Shown here: piece after piece, positions 1 through 6,509 of the stretch
Numbering within the stretch: the stretch's first letter is position 1
Layout: each line of letters starts with the position of its first letter
Source: Marmoricola sp.
Lineage (GTDB): Bacteria > Actinomycetota > Actinomycetes > Propionibacteriales > Nocardioidaceae
NCBI GenBank assembly: GCA_030151765.1
Contig: JASLCW010000005.1
Location: 1 to 10,473, forward strand
DNA: 10,473 bases
Direction: 5' to 3'
Position numbers and translations under genes: made by a program
Notes under the pieces: generated by a model
Database searches by the model: none
The model's input: only the letters and a program-made list of their open reading frames with translations
What the model was told of the DNA's origin: nothing

Positions 1-561
1 CGCGAGCGTGGCGCGCTCCTGGTCTCCGACGAGTGCTATCTCGAGTGCGTGTGGGAGGGCTCCGCGATCTCGGTGCTCGATCCCGCCGTCAACGGCGGCT
101 CCCTCGAGGGGATCCTGACCGTGCACTCGTTGTCCAAGCGCTCGAACCTGGCCGGCTATCGCTGCGCCTTCGTGGCCGGCGATCCGGCCGTCGTCGGGGA
201 GCTCCTCGCGGTACGCAAGAACCTCGGCCTGCAGATGCCCGGTCCGCAGCAGCGCGCGATGATCGCCGCCTTGAACGACGACGAGCACGTGGCCGAGCAG
301 CACGCGCGCTATGCGGCCCGCCGTACCGACCTGAAGGCGGCACTGGAGTCCGCCGGCTTCCGCGTGGACCACTCCGAGGCCTCGCTGTACCTCTGGTCGA
401 CGCGAGAGGAGCCTTGCTGGGACACCGTGGCCTGGCTCGCCGAGCGCGGCATCCTCGTCGCCCCCGGCGATTTCTACGGCACCGACGGTCGCGAGCACGT
501 CCGGGTCGCCTTCACCGCGACCGACGAGCGGGTCGCCGCCGCGGTGGCGCGCCTGAGCTGA
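1..561 (+). CDS. dapC: Succinyldiaminopimelate aminotransferase, C-terminal part (5' end outside window)
   Basis: This is the last 186 residues of a PLP-dependent fold-type I (class I/II) aminotransferase. It is read in frame from base 1, so the start lies upstream of the window. The visible part holds the pyridine-nitrogen aspartate in SDECY (D10, with Y13). The Schiff-base lysine K46 sits in HSLSKRSNLAGYR, and a C-terminal arginine in GREHVRVAF (R168) is placed to bind the substrate carboxylate. The SLSKRSNLAGYR form is typical of the actinobacterial DapC group, which transfers an amino group from glutamate to N-succinyl-2-amino-6-oxopimelate in the succinylase route to diaminopimelate. The assignment is reinforced by dapD and dapE in the same window. 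It converges on the methyltransferase gene with only 4 bases between the stops. Another aminotransferase specificity cannot be excluded from the C-terminal part alone, but context makes DapC very likely. Confidence 0.88.
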   Translation, partial: RERGALLVSDECYLECVWEGSAISVLDPAVNGGSLEGILTVHSLSKRSNLAGYRCAFVAGDPAVVGELLAVRKNLGLQMPGPQQRAMIAALNDDEHVAEQHARYAARRTDLKAALESAGFRVDHSEASLYLWSTREEPCWDTVAWLAERGILVAPGDFYGTDGREHVRVAFTATDERVAAAVARLS

Positions 562-570
562 TCCGTCAGC
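557..570. terminator. Small hairpin spanning both convergent stop codons (dapC / methyltransferase)
   Basis: GCTGA, loop TCCG, TCAGC forms a perfect 5-bp stem. The left arm contains the dapC TGA and the right arm contains the TGA of the opposite-strand methyltransferase gene. An outer CGCC (550-553) can pair with GGCG (575-578) across an internal loop. There is no T-tract, so a role as a bidirectional terminator is only an inference. Three of the five base pairs arise automatically when two TGA stops face each other. Confidence 0.35.
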
Positions 571-1567
571 GGGTGGCGATGAAGACCCGGTAGCCGGTGT
601 CGGAGTCGAGGTGGTCGACGGTGCCGAAGCCGGCCGCCACCAGGGCTGCGTCGACCCAGCCCAGGCCGGCCGACGGGATCGTCCCGGTGCCGCCGTTGGC
701 GAGATTCTCCTGCAGGCAGTAGATCAGTCCGGCCGCGTGGGCGATCAGGGCGGTGGGATCGGCATTGTCGACGTCCAGATCGCCGGTCATCTTCGTCTCC
801 GCGACGAGGAGGACACCACCGGGGGACAGTGCACCGAAGACCTCCCGTACGACGCTCTCGGCGTCCCCCACGTGGTGCAGGGCGTCCAGACAGGTGATCA
901 GCTCGAAAGGCCCGTCCGCCGCGACCTGGTCGACCCCGCGGGCGACGAGGGAGAGATTCGCCGGGCCGTCGTGATGGGCCGGCACGCCCGGGTCGTAGCC
1001 GGTGACCGTCGCCGAGGGGAAGGCCTCGGCGAGCATCGCGGCCGCGTCGCCGTTGCCGCACGCGAGGTCGGCGATCCGGGCTCCCCGACCGAGCCGGTCG
1101 GCGAGGCCCGGCACCGCACCGACCCATTGGTCGACCAGGGCCGTGCGATAGAGCCGGCTGTTGACCCCGCCGGCGGCGGCACCGATCGCCGCGAAGTCCG
1201 CCGACGGTATGCCGCCGCCCTCCCGCATCGCCTCGGCCACTCGCTGGAGGGGATCGGCCATCGCCGCGTGCGCGAAGTCCAGCACCGCGCCGAAGTCGAT
1301 CGGGAACCACGGGCCGAGCACCATCGCGGTCTCGTCGGTGAGGCTGAAGACCCCGGCGTCGTGGTCGACGTACTCGGCGGCCGCCATGGCGCGCAGCCAC
1401 TGCGCCGTGTTCGTCTCGTCGAGGCCGGCGCGCCGCGCGATGTCCGCGGCCGTGCCCGGTTCCTCGAAGAGGACGGCCAAGGCGCCGGAGCGGCGGCCCA
1501 GGGCAAGCGTGTCGATCCCGTAGCGGCCGAGCAGGTGTCGCAGGACGAGCGGGAGTTGATCGGACAT
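566..1567 (-). CDS. SAM-dependent methyltransferase with N-terminal winged-helix domain
   Basis: This is a 333-residue class I methyltransferase of unknown substrate. Residues about 1-85 form a winged-helix region (GTAADIARRAGLDETNTAQWLRAM, then a wing ending in FSLTDETAMVL). Such a domain is known from the Rv2258c-like and O-methyltransferase families, where it dimerises rather than binds DNA. The Rossmann domain follows. Motif I is IADLACGNG (165-173), the acidic ribose-binding residue is D192 in VTGYDPG, then come ITCLDALHHV (224-233) and the post-I strand LSPGGVLLVAE (247-257). The ATG at 1565-1567 is chosen because the homologous-looking domain starts there and a G-rich stretch lies 8 bases before it. 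An upstream in-frame ATG at 1663 would add 32 low-complexity residues across the promoter region. The gene is divergent from the membrane-protein operon and convergent with dapC. It is probably a small-molecule methyltransferase, and nothing here identifies the acceptor. Confidence 0.85.
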   Translation of the reverse strand: MSDQLPLVLRHLLGRYGIDTLALGRRSGALAVLFEEPGTAADIARRAGLDETNTAQWLRAMAAAEYVDHDAGVFSLTDETAMVLGPWFPIDFGAVLDFAHAAMADPLQRVAEAMREGGGIPSADFAAIGAAAGGVNSRLYRTALVDQWVGAVPGLADRLGRGARIADLACGNGDAAAMLAEAFPSATVTGYDPGVPAHHDGPANLSLVARGVDQVAADGPFELITCLDALHHVGDAESVVREVFGALSPGGVLLVAETKMTGDLDVDNADPTALIAHAAGLIYCLQENLANGGTGTIPSAGLGWVDAALVAAGFGTVDHLDSDTGYRVFIATR

Positions 1568-1642
1568 GGGCGAACCCCCATCGGGTGGGCGATGTGCGCA
1601 AACTCTGGCACCGCGGGACCTGGCCCGGCAAGGGTGCCGCCC

Positions 1643-1662
1643 TGTCCCTGTCGGCCGGGACA
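1643..1662. promoter_or_regulatory. Inverted repeat in divergent intergenic region (possible operator)
   Basis: TGTCCC, an 8-base spacer and GGGACA form a perfect 6-bp dyad in the 149-bp gap between the divergent methyltransferase and membrane-protein genes. It lies 54 bases before the membrane-protein ATG and 75 bases before the methyltransferase start. The size and symmetry suit a dimeric regulator, possibly the NarL/LuxR-type regulator encoded downstream, but no consensus could be matched. The rest of the gap shows no convincing -35/-10 pair. Confidence 0.35.
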
Positions 1663-1703
1663 TCGGGCCCGGGAGATTCCTCTCAACGCAGTCACCCCTG
1701 ATC

Positions 1704-1710
1704 GAGAGGA
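1704..1710 (+). promoter_or_regulatory. Ribosome binding site of the membrane-protein gene
   Basis: GAGAGGA lies 6 bases before the ATG at 1717. It is the strongest Shine-Dalgarno sequence among the operon-leading genes in the window and fixes this start. It contrasts with the apparently leaderless starts of dapD, the VOC gene and dapE. Confidence 0.6.
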
Positions 1711-1716
1711 ACCGAC

Positions 1717-2427
1717 ATGACCACCCACACCGTCACCGACACCCCCGTTCTCAGCGACGCCACGGTCGTCGCGTCCGAGGCGCCGTACCGCCGTAACAGC
1801 TGGGCCTTCGCCGGCATCGCCGCCGGCCTCGCCGGCATCGGCACCATCGTCAGCTCCGGCATGGTCGACGCGGCGTACGACGAGAAGATCGCGGGCGATC
1901 CGGCCGCGATCGCCCACAAGCTCTCCGAGCAGACCCCGCAGTTGCTGGCCTTCCACATCTTCGGCGTCGTGAGCGCTTTGCTGCTCCTCGTCTTCGCCGC
2001 GGGCCTCCACCGCCGCCTCACCGCCGCGTGTACGGCGGGAGCGCTCGCGCCCCTGCTGGCCGTCTTCGGCCTCGTCGGTACGTCGATCGTGATGATCATC
2101 GGCACCGGTCTCGACACGGAGTTCATGTTCAGCGCCGACAAGGCGACCGAGGTGTCGCCCGACAACGTCACCATGTTCAACCACTGGGTCGGCACCATCC
2201 CGTGGCTCTGGGTGCTGGTCGGTCTCGCCGGACTCGCGCTCTTCGCCGCGAGCCGGGAGGGCGCCGTCCCGCGCTGGATGGGTCTGGTCGCGCTCGTCGG
2301 CGGCGGCCTGACGCTGCTCCTCGGCGTCTCACCGCTGCAGTACATGGCCGGTATGACCGGACCGATCGGCGTCCTCGTCATCGCGGCCGGCTTCGCCTTC
2401 GGCGACCGCGCATTCCGCCGCGCGTGA
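1717..2427 (+). CDS. Polytopic membrane protein of unknown function (six predicted helices)
   Basis: This 236-residue protein was not recognised with certainty. A polar N-terminus of about 28 residues is followed by hydrophobic segments near 29-49, 76-97, 106-131, 158-178, 187-206 and 213-229. A hydrophilic loop lies at 50-75 (MVDAAYDEKIAGDPAAIAHKLSE) and a second polar loop at 131-157 (GLDTEFMFSADKATEVSPDN). There is no signal peptide, no lipobox and no recognisable catalytic motif. The layout resembles small DUF4386-like membrane proteins, but that is only an impression. The start is set by GAGAGGA 6 bases upstream. It heads the run membrane protein, sensor kinase, response regulator, lipase. 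Its stop overlaps the earliest possible kinase start (GTGA at 2424-2427), which suggests co-expression. It could be an accessory to the kinase or a target of the system. Confidence 0.8.
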   Translation: MTTHTVTDTPVLSDATVVASEAPYRRNSWAFAGIAAGLAGIGTIVSSGMVDAAYDEKIAGDPAAIAHKLSEQTPQLLAFHIFGVVSALLLLVFAAGLHRRLTAACTAGALAPLLAVFGLVGTSIVMIIGTGLDTEFMFSADKATEVSPDNVTMFNHWVGTIPWLWVLVGLAGLALFAASREGAVPRWMGLVALVGGGLTLLLGVSPLQYMAGMTGPIGVLVIAAGFAFGDRAFRRA

Positions 2428-2453
2428 GCCTCTTCCTCGGCCACAATGACCCG

Positions 2454-4502
2454 GTGCACAGCGAATGCCGGACGGCGGCGAGGACCCTAGGGGTCACCGT
2501 GTTCACGGTGCTCCCCGTGGCCGTCCTCGCCGCGGTCGTCGTGATGGACCTCGGGGCGCCTGGCTCCGGGTTGGGCGCTCGCATCGCCGGCGGGCCGGGT
2601 TGGCCGTACGCCGTCGACGGGCTGCTGTTGGGTGGCCTCGCGGCCGTCGTACTGGCTCGGGTGCCGGCGGGGCGGTTCGCCCGGGGACTGGGCGGCCTCG
2701 GGCTCTTCTGGTCCGCCGATGCGCTCGCGCAGAGCTACATCAATGCCGGCCTGACCGCCACGCATGCGTGGCCGGGGATGACGCTGGCGCTCTGGGTCTT
2801 CAACCGCCTCGGGAGCCTCCTGCCCACGGCGATCGCCGTGCTCCTGCTGCTCTTCCCGAATGGCCGCTTCCTGACCGGGCGCTGGGGCACCGGCGGCAGG
2901 ATCGCCTTGACCGTGCTGGTCTGCTGCGGCCTGATCACGATGACCACGCCCGCCGGCGGCCCACTCGCGGACGGCCCACTGCCACCCTCGGTGGACCCGG
3001 ACCCGATGACCATCAGGGCTCTCGGCGACATCGGCGACGCACTGACGGGTGCCGCGGTCGCCACCACGATCACCTCCATCGTCTTCGTGCTGATCTCCGT
3101 CGTGGTGCGCTACCGGCGCTCGCGGGACGCGGAGCGGGAGGGCATGCGCTGGCTGCTCTGGAGCGCGCTCGTCGCGGGTTGCGTGCTCGCGGTCAGCACC
3201 CTGGTCGAGATCCCGGCGAGCGGCTACGTGCTGACGACGACGGTGATGGTGCTGCCGGGTGCGGCGATGGCGATCGCCCTGGTCAACCCCGCGCTGGTAC
3301 CGATCGACGATCTGCTCGCCCGTACGTCGGTCGTCGCCGTCCTGCTCGTCGTACTCGGTGGGATCGACGCCCTGGTGCTCTTCCTGACCGCGAGGATCTT
3401 CCCCGATTCGCTGACCCAGCCGCGTGTCGTCACCGCCGTCCTGGTGATCGCGGTGGTGCTCTACGGCCCGCTCCGGCAGCGGCTGGCCGACTGGATCCGG
3501 CACCGGATGGTCGGCCCCCGCGATCAGGCCTATGACGCCGTCGCCGGGCTGGCCGCCTCGCTGGAGACCACCGACGATGTCGAGGAGCAGCTCTCCGTGG
3601 TGGCTCGAGCCGTCGCCGATGCCTTCCGGATCGGCTTCGTCCGGATCGAGGTGCAGACCGAGGGCGGCGGTTGGCAGCGAACCACCCTGGGCGTCGAGCC
3701 GCGTGAGGTACGACGCCTGCCGATCCACTACCGAGGTGCCGAGGTCGGCCGCTTGGTGCTGCCCGCGCGCGGCATGCGCAGCCGGCTCAGCGCCGACGAC
3801 GAGCGCCTGGTCGGCGACCTCGTCCGCCAGGCCGCCGCGGCGGCGAGGACGAGCCGGCTGGCCGAGCAGGTCCAGCAGAGCCGCGAGCGCCTGATCGCCA
3901 CCCGTGAGGAGGAGCGTCGCCGGATCCGCCGCGATCTCCACGACGGGCTCGGTCCCGCCCTCAGCGGCGTGGTCTTCCAGATCGACGCCGTACGGCTGGG
4001 GCTCCGGCGCGATCCCGATCTCGCCGAACGCCAACTCGACGCGATCAGCGGACACGTGCAGACGGTCGTCTCCGACGTACGGCGGCTCGTCCACGACCTG
4101 CGCCCGCCGGCCCTCGACGACCGCGGGCTCGTGGGTGCGCTGGAGCAGTTGGCTGGCGGACTCGACCTCCGGCTGACCGTCGACGCGCCCGATCTCACCG
4201 GCGTACTGCCGGCCGCGGTGGAGGTGGCGGCGTACCGGATCGTGGGCGAAGCGCTCAACAATGTCGCTCGACACGCAGGCACCGACCGGGTGCACCTCCG
4301 GCTCGCCACAGGCGCCGACCTGACCATCGAGGTGAGCGACGACGGCGTCGGCGTGGAACCTGATCGTCAGGCCGGTGTGGGACTGGTCGGCCTGCGTGAA
4401 CGGGCCGCCGAACTCGGTGGCACCGCCGATGTGCTGCGCGGAAGCGACGGCGGTACCGTCGTCCGCGCCCGACTACCCACGGAGGCTCGTGATGAGCGCT
4501 GA
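2454..4502 (+). CDS. Membrane-bound two-component sensor histidine kinase, NarL/DesK (HisKA_3) type
   Basis: This is a sensor kinase of 682 residues if started at the GTG at 2454. Residues 10-340 carry about nine or ten hydrophobic segments (among them 10-32, 52-70, 121-134, 150-162, 200-218, 233-252, 259-278, 291-312 and 325-338). A GAF-like cytoplasmic region follows at about 360-465, then a helical dimerisation domain. The phosphoacceptor is H496 in EEERRRIRRDLHDGLGPALSG, the hallmark of the HisKA_3 family. The ATPase domain shows the N box (EALNNVARH, E599, N602, N603), the D box DDGVGV (629-634) and the glycine box GVGLVGLRERA (641-651). An alternative GTG at 2424 overlaps the previous stop (GTGA) and adds 10 residues. 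Neither start has a good Shine-Dalgarno. The reading frame stays open upstream to 2028, but only as a shadow of the previous gene. The response regulator overlaps its end by 11 bases, so the two form a cognate pair. The signal sensed is unknown. Confidence 0.88.
   Translation: MHSECRTAARTLGVTVFTVLPVAVLAAVVVMDLGAPGSGLGARIAGGPGWPYAVDGLLLGGLAAVVLARVPAGRFARGLGGLGLFWSADALAQSYINAGLTATHAWPGMTLALWVFNRLGSLLPTAIAVLLLLFPNGRFLTGRWGTGGRIALTVLVCCGLITMTTPAGGPLADGPLPPSVDPDPMTIRALGDIGDALTGAAVATTITSIVFVLISVVVRYRRSRDAEREGMRWLLWSALVAGCVLAVSTLVEIPASGYVLTTTVMVLPGAAMAIALVNPALVPIDDLLARTSVVAVLLVVLGGIDALVLFLTARIFPDSLTQPRVVTAVLVIAVVLYGPLRQRLADWIRHRMVGPRDQAYDAVAGLAASLETTDDVEEQLSVVARAVADAFRIGFVRIEVQTEGGGWQRTTLGVEPREVRRLPIHYRGAEVGRLVLPARGMRSRLSADDERLVGDLVRQAAAAARTSRLAEQVQQSRERLIATREEERRRIRRDLHDGLGPALSGVVFQIDAVRLGLRRDPDLAERQLDAISGHVQTVVSDVRRLVHDLRPPALDDRGLVGALEQLAGGLDLRLTVDAPDLTGVLPAAVEVAAYRIVGEALNNVARHAGTDRVHLRLATGADLTIEVSDDGVGVEPDRQAGVGLVGLRERAAELGGTADVLRGSDGGTVVRARLPTEARDER
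4481..4485 (+). promoter_or_regulatory. Ribosome binding site of the response regulator, inside the kinase gene
   Basis: GGAGG lies 6 bases before the ATG at 4492, within the last codons of the kinase. It decides the regulator start and rules out the longer in-frame reading from 4375, which would add a non-homologous N-terminus. Confidence 0.6.
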
Positions 4503-5148
4503 GACCGAGGTCCTGCGGGTGGTCGTGGTCGACGACCACGAGATCGTCCGCGACGGACTGATCATGCTGCTCGGTTCGCTCGACGGCATCGACGTCGTGG
4601 GCAGTGCCGCGGACGGCCGTGAGGCTCTCGCGGTCGTGGAGGAATTGCGGCCCGACGTGGTCGTGATGGACATCCAGATGCCCCGCCTCGACGGCATCGA
4701 GGCGACCCGATTCCTGCACGGACGGGTGCCGGAGTCGCGGGTCATCGTGCTGACCATGAACGAGGACGACGACACCATCCTGAGCGCGATCAAGGCCGGC
4801 GCCAGCGGCTATCTGGTGAAGGGCTCCGGTGCGGCGGAGGTGGAGCGTGCGGTCCGCGTGGTCGGCTTGGGCGGCATGGTCTACGGCGCCTCGCTGGCTC
4901 CCCGGATCGCCGCGCTCGTGAGTGGCGGCAAGCCGCAGCGCGAGGTGCTCTTCCCGGAGCTCACCGATCGGGAGCGCAGCGTCCTCGAACTGCTGGCGAG
5001 CGGCCGCACCAACGACGAGATCGCGGCCGAGCTCTTCCTGGCCAACAAGACCGTCCGCAACATCGCCTCGACGGTCTACGCGAAGCTCGGCGTACCGGGT
5101 CGGGTCGACGCGATCGTGCTCGCCCGCTCCGCCGGTATGGGAGGGTGA
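4492..5148 (+). CDS. NarL/FixJ-family response regulator with LuxR-type HTH
   Basis: This 218-residue transcription factor is the partner of the upstream kinase, and the two genes overlap by 11 bases. The receiver domain spans about 7-125. It has the acidic pair D14/D15, the phosphoacceptor D60 in VVVMDIQMPRLDG, switch residue T88 in VIVLTM and conserved K110 in GYLVKGS. A linker leads to the GerE/LuxR helix-turn-helix at about 155-218. That domain begins ELTDRERSVLELLASGRTNDEIA and has a recognition helix region around NKTVRNIASTVYAKLGV. All receiver catalytic residues are present, so it should be phosphorylatable. A GTG codon immediately before the ATG would be an equally spaced alternative start. 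The secreted lipase gene begins 3 bases after its stop. This makes the lipase, and perhaps the regulator's own operon, a plausible target. Direct repeats or operators for it were not identified. Confidence 0.92.
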   Translation: MSAETEVLRVVVVDDHEIVRDGLIMLLGSLDGIDVVGSAADGREALAVVEELRPDVVVMDIQMPRLDGIEATRFLHGRVPESRVIVLTMNEDDDTILSAIKAGASGYLVKGSGAAEVERAVRVVGLGGMVYGASLAPRIAALVSGGKPQREVLFPELTDRERSVLELLASGRTNDEIAAELFLANKTVRNIASTVYAKLGVPGRVDAIVLARSAGMGG

Positions 5149-5151
5149 GCT

Positions 5152-6498
5152 GTGAAGTCGTTCGCTCGCGTCCTCGTCGCCGCCCTCGCCGCCTGTCTGG
5201 TGCTCACGTCGGCCAGCGGGGGTGCCGTCGCCGAGCCCAATAGGCCGGCGGCAGCGTCGAGCACCATCCCGCTGCCGCATCTGGATCCCTTCTACCGCTA
5301 CACCGGCAGCAAGCCGCTGGCGCAGATCCGGCCGGGGACCGTGCTGAAGCAGCGCTCGACGACCCTCACCCTCGCCAGCCTGCCGACGCCGGTGGTCACC
5401 GAGCAGCTCCTCTACCGCACCCGCGACCAGCGTGGGCGGCCGGCAGTCACCGTGACGACGGTGATCGGGCCGCTCGGCAATGTCACGAAGCGCATCGTCG
5501 GCTATCTCAGCTTCTACGACGCCCTCGGCGACATGTGCGATCCGAGCTACACCTTGCGCGGCGGCAACGCGGGCACCGCGGCCAACAACCAGCAGGCCGC
5601 GATCGAGAGCGCCCTGGTGACCCTCCTGGTCGCACAGGGCAGCGCCGTCACCGTCCCGGACTTCGAGGGGGAGGGGCTGCACTGGGTCGCCGGCCAGGAG
5701 TCGGGCTGGAGCACGCTCGACGCCGTCCGCGCCACCGAGAGCTTCCTCAAGGCAGACGCGGCGTCGACGAAGGTCGGCCTGCTCGGCTATTCCGGCGGTT
5801 CGATCGGCGGTGAGTGGGCCAGCGAGCTGGCGCCGTCGTACGCGCCGGAGCTCAACATCGTCGGTACCGCGATCGGTGGCCTCCCGGTCGATCTCGCCCA
5901 CAACCTCAAGTATGTCGACGGCAGCAAGGAGTGGTCGGGTGTCATCCCCGCCGTCCTCGTGTCGCTGTCCCGGGCCTTCGGCGTGAAGATGGCGAAGTAC
6001 GAGTCGGCGTACGGTCGCAAGCTGGTCAAGGCGGTGGGCGACCAGTGCATCGGCTCCTTCAACGGCAAGTACCCGGGGCTGCGCGTCGCCCAGCTGCTCA
6101 AGCCGAAGTACAAGGACTTCCTCAAGATCCCGGCGATCACCCGGATCATCAACAAGCTGATCATGGGCAGTACGCCGGGCCGTCCGCGGATGCCCATGAT
6201 GATCGGGGTCGGCGACCACGACGGCATCGGCGACGACGTCATGATCGTCAAGGATGCCGCCGCGCTCGCTCATCAGTACTGCCGGCAGGGCCTGCCGATC
6301 AACTTCCAGATCTACCAGAAGTCCTCGCACACGGCCGCGGGCCTGCAGTTCCTGCCGCAGGCGATGCTCTATCTGCAGCAGCGCTTCGCCGGCGTCGCGC
6401 CGACGAACAACTGCGCCAGCATCCCGCCGGGCAATTCACTCGCGCCGCTGCCGGTGCACAAGAAGAAGCACCACGCGAAGCGCCACCACAAGCGCTGA
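5152..6498 (+). CDS. Secreted lipase, LIP family (Candida antarctica lipase A-like), with basic His/Lys tail
   Basis: This is a 448-residue exported alpha/beta-hydrolase. The N-terminus is a signal peptide (MKSFAR, a hydrophobic stretch, and a likely cut after AVA at residue 27). The fold matches secretory triacylglycerol lipases (LIP, PF03583-type). The nucleophile elbow is GYSGGS with S214. A candidate acid lies in GVGDHDGIGDDV (D355 or D357). The histidine is H393 in YQKSSHTAAG. Four cysteines remain in the mature chain (C129, C299, C377, C421), enough for two disulfides. The last 14 residues (435-448, VHKKKHHAKRHHKR) are strongly basic and histidine-rich, an appended tail not needed for the fold. 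The start is a GTG preceded by GGGAGGG, and it follows the regulator stop by 3 bases, so the lipase belongs to the same operon. It would hydrolyse lipid esters outside the membrane. A broader esterase role is possible. Confidence 0.85.
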   Translation: MKSFARVLVAALAACLVLTSASGGAVAEPNRPAAASSTIPLPHLDPFYRYTGSKPLAQIRPGTVLKQRSTTLTLASLPTPVVTEQLLYRTRDQRGRPAVTVTTVIGPLGNVTKRIVGYLSFYDALGDMCDPSYTLRGGNAGTAANNQQAAIESALVTLLVAQGSAVTVPDFEGEGLHWVAGQESGWSTLDAVRATESFLKADAASTKVGLLGYSGGSIGGEWASELAPSYAPELNIVGTAIGGLPVDLAHNLKYVDGSKEWSGVIPAVLVSLSRAFGVKMAKYESAYGRKLVKAVGDQCIGSFNGKYPGLRVAQLLKPKYKDFLKIPAITRIINKLIMGSTPGRPRMPMMIGVGDHDGIGDDVMIVKDAAALAHQYCRQGLPINFQIYQKSSHTAAGLQFLPQAMLYLQQRFAGVAPTNNCASIPPGNSLAPLPVHKKKHHAKRHHKR

Positions 6499-6509
6499 GC
6501 GAGCTCAGC
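6494..6509. terminator. Perfect 16-base palindrome spanning both convergent stop codons (lipase / wall-hydrolase-like gene)
   Basis: GCTGAGCGAGCTCAGC has perfect 7-base inverted arms separated by GA. In a hairpin the innermost pairs must open to make a loop. The left arm carries the lipase TGA and the right arm carries the TGA of the leftward gene. The two genes are only 6 bases apart. No T-tract follows on either strand, so bidirectional termination is inferred from position and symmetry. Confidence 0.42.

Noticed and set aside
1664..1671. CGGGCCCG palindrome near the divergent promoter
   Set aside because: Short GC-only palindromes are expected by chance in DNA of this composition. It has no spacer symmetry or second copy.
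2442..2447. CACAAT as a leaderless -10 before the kinase GTG at 2454
   Set aside because: The spacing (6 bases) is suitable, but the first, most conserved T is missing and the kinase is probably read from the upstream operon promoter. It is too weak to list as a feature.
2028..2453. Extended N-terminus for the sensor kinase
   Set aside because: The extra stretch overlaps the membrane-protein gene in another frame and is Arg-rich and non-hydrophobic. The kinase begins convincingly at 2454, or at 2424 at most.
2487..4295. 602-codon minus-strand open frame opposite the sensor kinase
   Set aside because: It is compositionally a codon-bias shadow (runs of Asp, Gln, Arg and Gly) and lacks a start signal. 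The plus strand encodes a complete kinase.
5188..5199. LAAC at residues 12-15 of the lipase as a lipoprotein lipobox
   Set aside because: The cysteine falls in the middle of the hydrophobic core with further hydrophobic residues after it. An AVA cut site at residue 27 fits an ordinary signal peptide better.
4255..6330. 691-codon minus-strand open frame opposite the kinase end, regulator and lipase
   Set aside because: The product is rich in Arg, His and Asp with no recognisable domain. It arises from the GC-rich third codon positions of the real plus-strand genes, each of which has intact catalytic motifs.
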